A stretch of DNA of 64,000 nt from Malachius bipustulatus (lineage: Eukaryota > Arthropoda > Insecta > Coleoptera > Melyridae), in contig OU342634.1 in assembly GCA_910589415.1 (NCBI GenBank), positions 17,915,144 to 17,979,143 on the forward strand, given 5' to 3'. This document shows, piece by piece, positions 58,890 through 64,000 of this stretch; positions within the stretch are counted from its first letter, which is position 1, and every line of letters starts with the position of its first letter. The notes under the pieces are model-generated. The model ran no database searches and had not been told where the DNA came from. It worked only from the letters and a program-made list of their open reading frames with translations. A program made the translations under genes and the position numbers.

Positions 58890-61680
58890 CCACGAGTCCA
58901 CGTCTATTATCCGTCACGCACAACGTTGTCTAAATACAGGGATTGAAGGAGTTTTTCTTTCGGATGGATGGATACACTTCGAGATTTACTTCTCAGTTCA
59001 CAGTTCTTTTAACTAAGAGGATTGTCGATAAGAAGAAAAGTAGGGAGTGCTGGCAATTTTTTAATGATTCCAGTTTGCAACATACTAGACACCTATTTTT
59101 ATTGACAATTCTTTTGTGTGCTAATAATAAACATCAGCCAGAGAAATGATCATTATTTATAATCTCCGGTAAGTACCTCCTAATTTCTTGGGAGCATGCA
59201 GGAGAGGTCGAAATAAACCTAAGCTTAATACAGGAAAGAACCTAAAATAATATAATAGCTCCAGCGATATCCACGGTAAGTAAAGTTTCCTTTTTGATTC
59301 TCGAAGAGCTCTTGATAAAAAAGGGTGACCTGAACATTCCTTTTCAGACACCGTAAGTAAATTATTGTCAATCTCCAGTATTTATTTTACAAGATTTGAG
59401 TTTGTTTGTAATGGAGACAAAGTAATAAAAGTGACAAAGTGATCTAATATTTCAGGTTTTACTAATTAAATGTTTTAAATATTTTAATTAATTCTGGAAA
59501 AGTCGAGTTTCATCGATCGGGCTGAAGCTCATTAATATCTTCGTAAATTCAAATATTATTATTTAGGGCTAGGTACCATCAGATATTAATTATCTTACGA
59601 GAATCATATTTCATTTATATTATGAGCTTGTATCCGAATTCATGTGAATAAAGAAATTGTTAAGTTGTTGAATCAAGGTTTCTAAATGATAGGGACAACT
59701 CTAATTTGAAATTCTCAATTTGAAAAAGAAACAACAAGACAAATAATAAGCCCAAGATCCTTTTTGTTGATTTTTAGATCTTGGACTGTTACATCTTACA
59801 TCCATAAACTAAATAAAAATTCATTCAAAATTAAAAAGTGAACTGGCATCCCGTAACTTCCCTTTCCTTTTTATTTTAAAGTAGGGAGAGAGTGTCACGT
59901 TAGCGTAGAATAATCTGGCTCCTAACTTGGTCTCTCTTACCCCTCACAATTTGGGCCTATTCTTTTTTTTTCCTCTCTCCGCCACCCTCACAACGTTATC
60001 ACTCTCCAGCTCCTTCAGATTCTATTGCCGTGGTCCAAAATCCGTATAATAACTATGCCGCTATTCTTCACTTATTCCAAAATATATTCCATTTTGAAGC
60101 AATTAAAAATAATGAGAAACAAAGACACCTGGTTCGATGCTAACAATCGCCACTATAATAACTTATAATTAATTATTTGTAACTTTTGTAATAACTCTTT
60201 GAATTATTTGAAAAAAAATTAAGCGTAAATGATTTAGATCACTTAAGTATCTTTACTATTTTATTACCTTTGCATAGAATATAATAATTATTATTAAATA
60301 AATAGATTTAGATCTAGGTACACTGTAATTATGTATTTAGAAAAATTTTAAGCTTCCAAACAAAAAACCGTATTTGTTTGTCATCAAGAAAAAGTCGTGA
60401 AATTTTATGATATTTTCACTTCAACAATAATAATTGATCATTATTATATAATACGGTTACCTAATAAATAGCGAATTGGATCAATGCCAGCAGATGTTAG
60501 TAAATAATACGACGATTACTGTTAGTGTCGAAACGCCTACAAACTTGTTAAAGAGCTTCCTGGCATTTAAATCAAATGTCCCATTCTCATTCTCCACACA
60601 ATATTGCATTTAAAAATAATCATAATAATGAACGACAGCAAAGAGCAATCATTATAAATAACCATGATCAAAAATATTAACGTGGGAAGGAAATAAACTT
60701 ACACGCACGACGAGAAAACAAGTACCTAATAATTTTTTAATGATTGCACAGCGTAGAGATAATCCATTTTTAGTGAACACTTTCACAATGCAACACGATT
60801 TAAATACAGAGATTTAAACACGGACATTATAAACAGGTCAGACACGGCAAGGTATGTATTCCTTCCTTACTACTTGGATGCAAACTAAAGGAGGCGGCAT
60901 TATATTTAGCACGAGCTCGTCATGTTGGAAGTTACTTCAAACTGGATGAAGTATACACTTTCTCAAAAATTCAAAGGCTTGGAAAGAGGAGTAATTACCC
61001 AAGAATCACATACAAAACATCTTACCTTGCAGCCTCTTCAGGCGTCCCAGAAAATTATAAAAGAAAACCACTACAAAGACTCTCGTCAGAGACATAGAAT
61101 AGGTAGGTACAGGATGCATGAAGCATATTAGGGCCGCTTCATTGTTAGAAAACTGATTATTTATACACGCTATTTATACGTGTCCCAAACGAATTCATTC
61201 ACAAATCACCCCCTCCACCATAGATTACTTTTTATTTCACGTATAACAAAAATGTATCTTGTTTCTTTTTAAATGAACAATAATAATTATAAGTAATATG
61301 TATAAGATTTAATAAAGACCTCTCTTAGCTTCGATTAAAAAGTTAATTTTCTCAAGAAATAAAAAAACCTGGATGGAGCTAAATAGGATCGGATGAAAGA
61401 CGACTTTACACCGAAACGACGGGTTTATCGCATGGGGGATTATTTTACTTCAGAGTTTATCCTAATAACGGCTCCTTGCAATTAATCCAGAAGATACTTA
61501 ATTGCTTTCTGCCACTCTTTTCAGAAGTACACCAATTATACTTTCTGGAGTCCGTACTTACACCAATTATACTTCGCAAATTACGAGACCTAAATAATGT
61601 AGTAATTAAAACCAAACAGCAAACACACCCTCTCATTACATGCATAGGATATCCACAACCTACACCCTTTCACTCGCTAA
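58890..61680. other. Non-coding stretch upstream of the candidate gene
   Basis: The promoter of the minus-strand gene should lie just above 58885, but no TATA or initiator stood out. The rest is AT-rich with small ORFs of no recognisable character. Confidence 0.4.
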
Positions 61681-61688
61681 CTTCATAT

Positions 61689-61724
61689 AGTGTGACCCAT
61701 TTGTTCTTGAGCCACCCCGTAAAA
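61689..61724. repeat. Everted repeat end, copy 1
   Basis: agtgtgacccatttgttctt and the following gagccaccccgtaaaat are inverted at 62223-62260. The TACAGGG-like ends of the two copies point at each other. Confidence 0.6.
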
Positions 61725-61934
61725 TCTTATTTATCTTGAGATTTTAACCAATTTTTTTTAAATAGTAGAGGTTGATGAACTTGTCTCTGGTCTCTTTGAA
61801 GAGGTAAGCACGCTCCTGGATTCACCATTTCTCAAAACTGCTCCGGCATTAGATAAAAATTCTTTCGAACCCTGTTAATTAACGAATTTATGGCGAAATC
61901 AAAATTTCAAGAATTCATATTAGTACCTAATTAA

Positions 61935-62060
61935 TACAGTGGCGTGTCCAGATTTTTTTAAAACAAATCATTACGATAGGTAATACCAACTAAACTGGTT
62001 TCGGCAAAATTTATTATAGTAACGTTTTGAGACATGATAAATCCAGTGGCGTGCCCAAAT
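61935..62060. mobile_element. Two CAGTGGCGTG words, decayed transposon ends
   Basis: acagtggcgtgtccagattt at 61938 and ccagtggcgtgcccaaatcg at 62043 are tandem-oriented starts of the type found on hAT-like insect transposons. Neither has a visible partner. Confidence 0.3.
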
Positions 62061-62222
62061 CGCTAATATGATTTCTCTAGCTTTTACCATTAAACTAACT
62101 AAACATTGATCTAGCATGCCTCGAATTTTGTAGGAACGAGGCGTTTTCCGCACCAAAAATACAGTTCATCAAGCTCTACCACTCAAAACAAAAATCCGGT
62201 TAAAATCGCACAATAAATTAAA

Positions 62223-62260
62223 ATTTTACAGGGTTGCTCAAGAACAAATAGGCCACACTT
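62223..62260. repeat. Everted repeat end, copy 2
   Basis: aaattttacagggttgctca and the following agaacaaataggccacact are the reverse complement of 61689-61724 with a few changes. They may be ends of two separate TACAGGG-family insertions. Confidence 0.6.
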
Positions 62261-63350
62261 TATATGCATGAAAGATTAAAAAACCAATTGTTATTACCCA
62301 CGTATTGGTATCAAAATAAAAAAAAATTGAAGTTACAAACAGAAAATCCCGAGGTAAATCCCATATTTCAACCGTAGATTTGCTCAAAATTTGTAGAATT
62401 TCGACACAGTTATATTGCTGATGTGGACTAACAATTATTTGTTTTTCTTTTTTTTTAAGTAAAATTCTTTGCTACTGTTTTTGCTGCTATTTTGTTACTT
62501 TGCTACTAATTTTTTTCTACTGTTTTAATAAGTTAGAAATGCAGATTTCACGAAAATTCTCATAAATGGCATAAGCTGTTACCTACGTAAGTATACGTAT
62601 TCGAGATTACCAGTTCGATATTATATAAAATAAACTTTTGGTTGGGGCTTATTTAATTAAATAAGCCTAAGTATAACACAAAGCGTTTACCAAAAAGATT
62701 TCCTAAGTAGGACAGGTAAAATTTTCTACCATAAATAAAGTCAGTTCTAATAAGCAGTTTAAGCTATTCAAATGTAATTTCTGTGTTCAGCGACAATAAG
62801 TCTTTCAGCATGAGTATAGCGGAATCAGGGAGAAACTTTGGCTATTATGAATCGAATCCATAGAACGTGCTCAACTTTTCCGACAGAATTTCCAGTTTAG
62901 AAGCTTGTAAACTTGCTGACTCGCACCAACAGTACGTACTAATGAAAATTTTGTCTTTGTTAATAGTTGTTCTTGAAATTTTATATTAAAATTTACATCA
63001 AATTTCTTCCATATTTCAAATAAAGCTAGAAAAAATTATGCATTAATAAAAAATATGCATTAGTCAGTGTGTTATAAAAAATTAAGAAGTTTTTTTTACT
63101 TGATAATAAAATTTATTGTTCAGTGTATATTAATCTGATGATGATACTTGAAAATTGTCGAGATCGTCCAGCGTTTTCGAAAAAAAAAATTCTGTACAAG
63201 TTATGTGGGTTTCTTTGGGGTAAATCATCTTTCTTCCGCACATCCCCCTTCGAAGGGAGGGGTTAAATATACCTAATTAAATTTTTCAAGCGGAAACCAC
63301 CTTTTTATCAGAAATTTATAGGTATTCAAAATATCTTTGCGTATCAAAAT
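62261..63350. other. Non-coding AT-rich stretch
   Basis: No gene recognised. A ctgatgatgatacttg hairpin-like word at about 63135 lacks a proper stem. Confidence 0.4.
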
Positions 63351-63352
63351 AT

Positions 63353-63936
63353 CTAATCGCGTCTTGATACGCTTAGATTGATACGATAAGATTGTCGTCC
63401 AGCTGATCGGCTAGTGTTAGTGACAGTGACAGCGCTAAATATACTAATGAGGTTTGTAATTTGAAACGTTTTAATACGAATTCAGCAGAATTACCTGTGA
63501 TATTGTATACGATGTGATAAACTACGAGTAACTTATTAATTGCGTGAATGCCTAAAAGTCTATTGCCTTGTTTTTCTAACGTTTGAAAAATAACGGACAG
63601 GGTATATTCTCGCAACGAACTACAAAAAATTACACAAAAAGCCTGGGAAACGTTTGAATTCCCTAGTACGTGGTCTTGTGGTTAAATTGCTGGAATATTT
63701 TACTTGCAAATAAGAAAACGGAGGTGTTATTCTTTCTTTTAAACGCCAACCAGCAGGTAGGTGACCAGTAGGTATTTCTAATCATAATTATTATAACAAT
63801 TCACACGCCATTGACACGAACTGCGATACCACATCTGGTTCGACTTAGAAATAAGTGTACGAATCAAATCGAATTAAATGAAATTGTTTAGTCAGAATCA
63901 GTGTGGCATGACAAAGGACAACGCTCAGTGGACAAA
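63353..63936. mobile_element. Truncated inverted copy of the 7173-7989 transposon (copy 2)
   Basis: The reverse complement aligns with 7173-7815: tcgcgtcttgatacgcttag, gcctgggaaacgtttgaatt, gacacgaactgcgataccac and the terminal repeat (ggacaacgctcagtggacaa) all match in order. The ~170 bp carrying the other terminal repeat is missing, and the 90-bp segment at 7312-7415 of copy 1 is absent here. Confidence 0.85.
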
Positions 63937-64000
63937 CCATAAATGATCTTTAGTCAGAAAGTCTCACAGTTCTTGGTCAAGTCTCACAAATATGGTCTGG

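Noticed and set aside
63130..63180. ctgatgatgatacttgaaaa as a hammerhead ribozyme
   Set aside because: No stem II between the boxes and no closing stems.

Overview
The window is an AT-rich eukaryotic, almost certainly insect, nuclear segment that is mostly transposable-element debris and non-coding DNA. This rests on intact and broken retroelements of types known from arthropods, intron-containing exons with consensus GT/AG borders, many short dispersed TACAGGG-ended repeats, and frequent GTAGGTAC / TAGGTACCTAC words. The species cannot be named from sequence alone; a hemipteran is a guess. No complete, certain host gene, rRNA, tRNA or CRISPR array was found.

Layout: 1-335 is the broken end of a dispersed palindromic repeat family. 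5.2-6.7 kb holds diverged ~110-bp tandem repeats around another copy of that family. 7173-7989 is an 817-bp element with 26-bp terminal inverted repeats, and a truncated inverted copy lies at 63353-63936. 14.1-15.0 kb and 21.8-22.6 kb are foldback elements. 18.06-20.37 kb is a nest: ~150-bp inverted arms enclose an internally deleted LINE, whose RNase H end is interrupted by a foldback element carrying three 168-bp tandem units. Near-perfect palindromes of 863, 996 and 1215 bp lie at 20446, 43176 and 46803; all end in TACAGGG-like termini. 49.3-50.4 kb is a decayed copy of a multi-copy insect protein gene. 56.97-58.89 kb on the minus strand carries the best host-gene candidate, four exons including a SAM-like segment with an apparent frameshift.

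The largest element is a 9081-bp LTR retrotransposon of Ty3/gypsy type on the minus strand (30666-39746). Its two 1740-bp LTRs show no difference where compared. It has a 4-bp target duplication, a tRNA-like primer site and a purine tract. The integrase is nearly intact, but gag, protease, reverse transcriptase and RNase H are missing. Downstream of the integrase lies a 269-codon ORF of unrecognised family, preceded by a good splice acceptor that could pair with a splice donor inside the LTR. This accessory ORF is the most plausible undescribed biology in the window. The matching LTRs and missing polymerase suggest recent movement in trans, or deletion after insertion.

Apart from the retroelement there is no set of cooperating genes. 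The repeats interact mainly by nesting, and several could be transcribed into long hairpin RNA.
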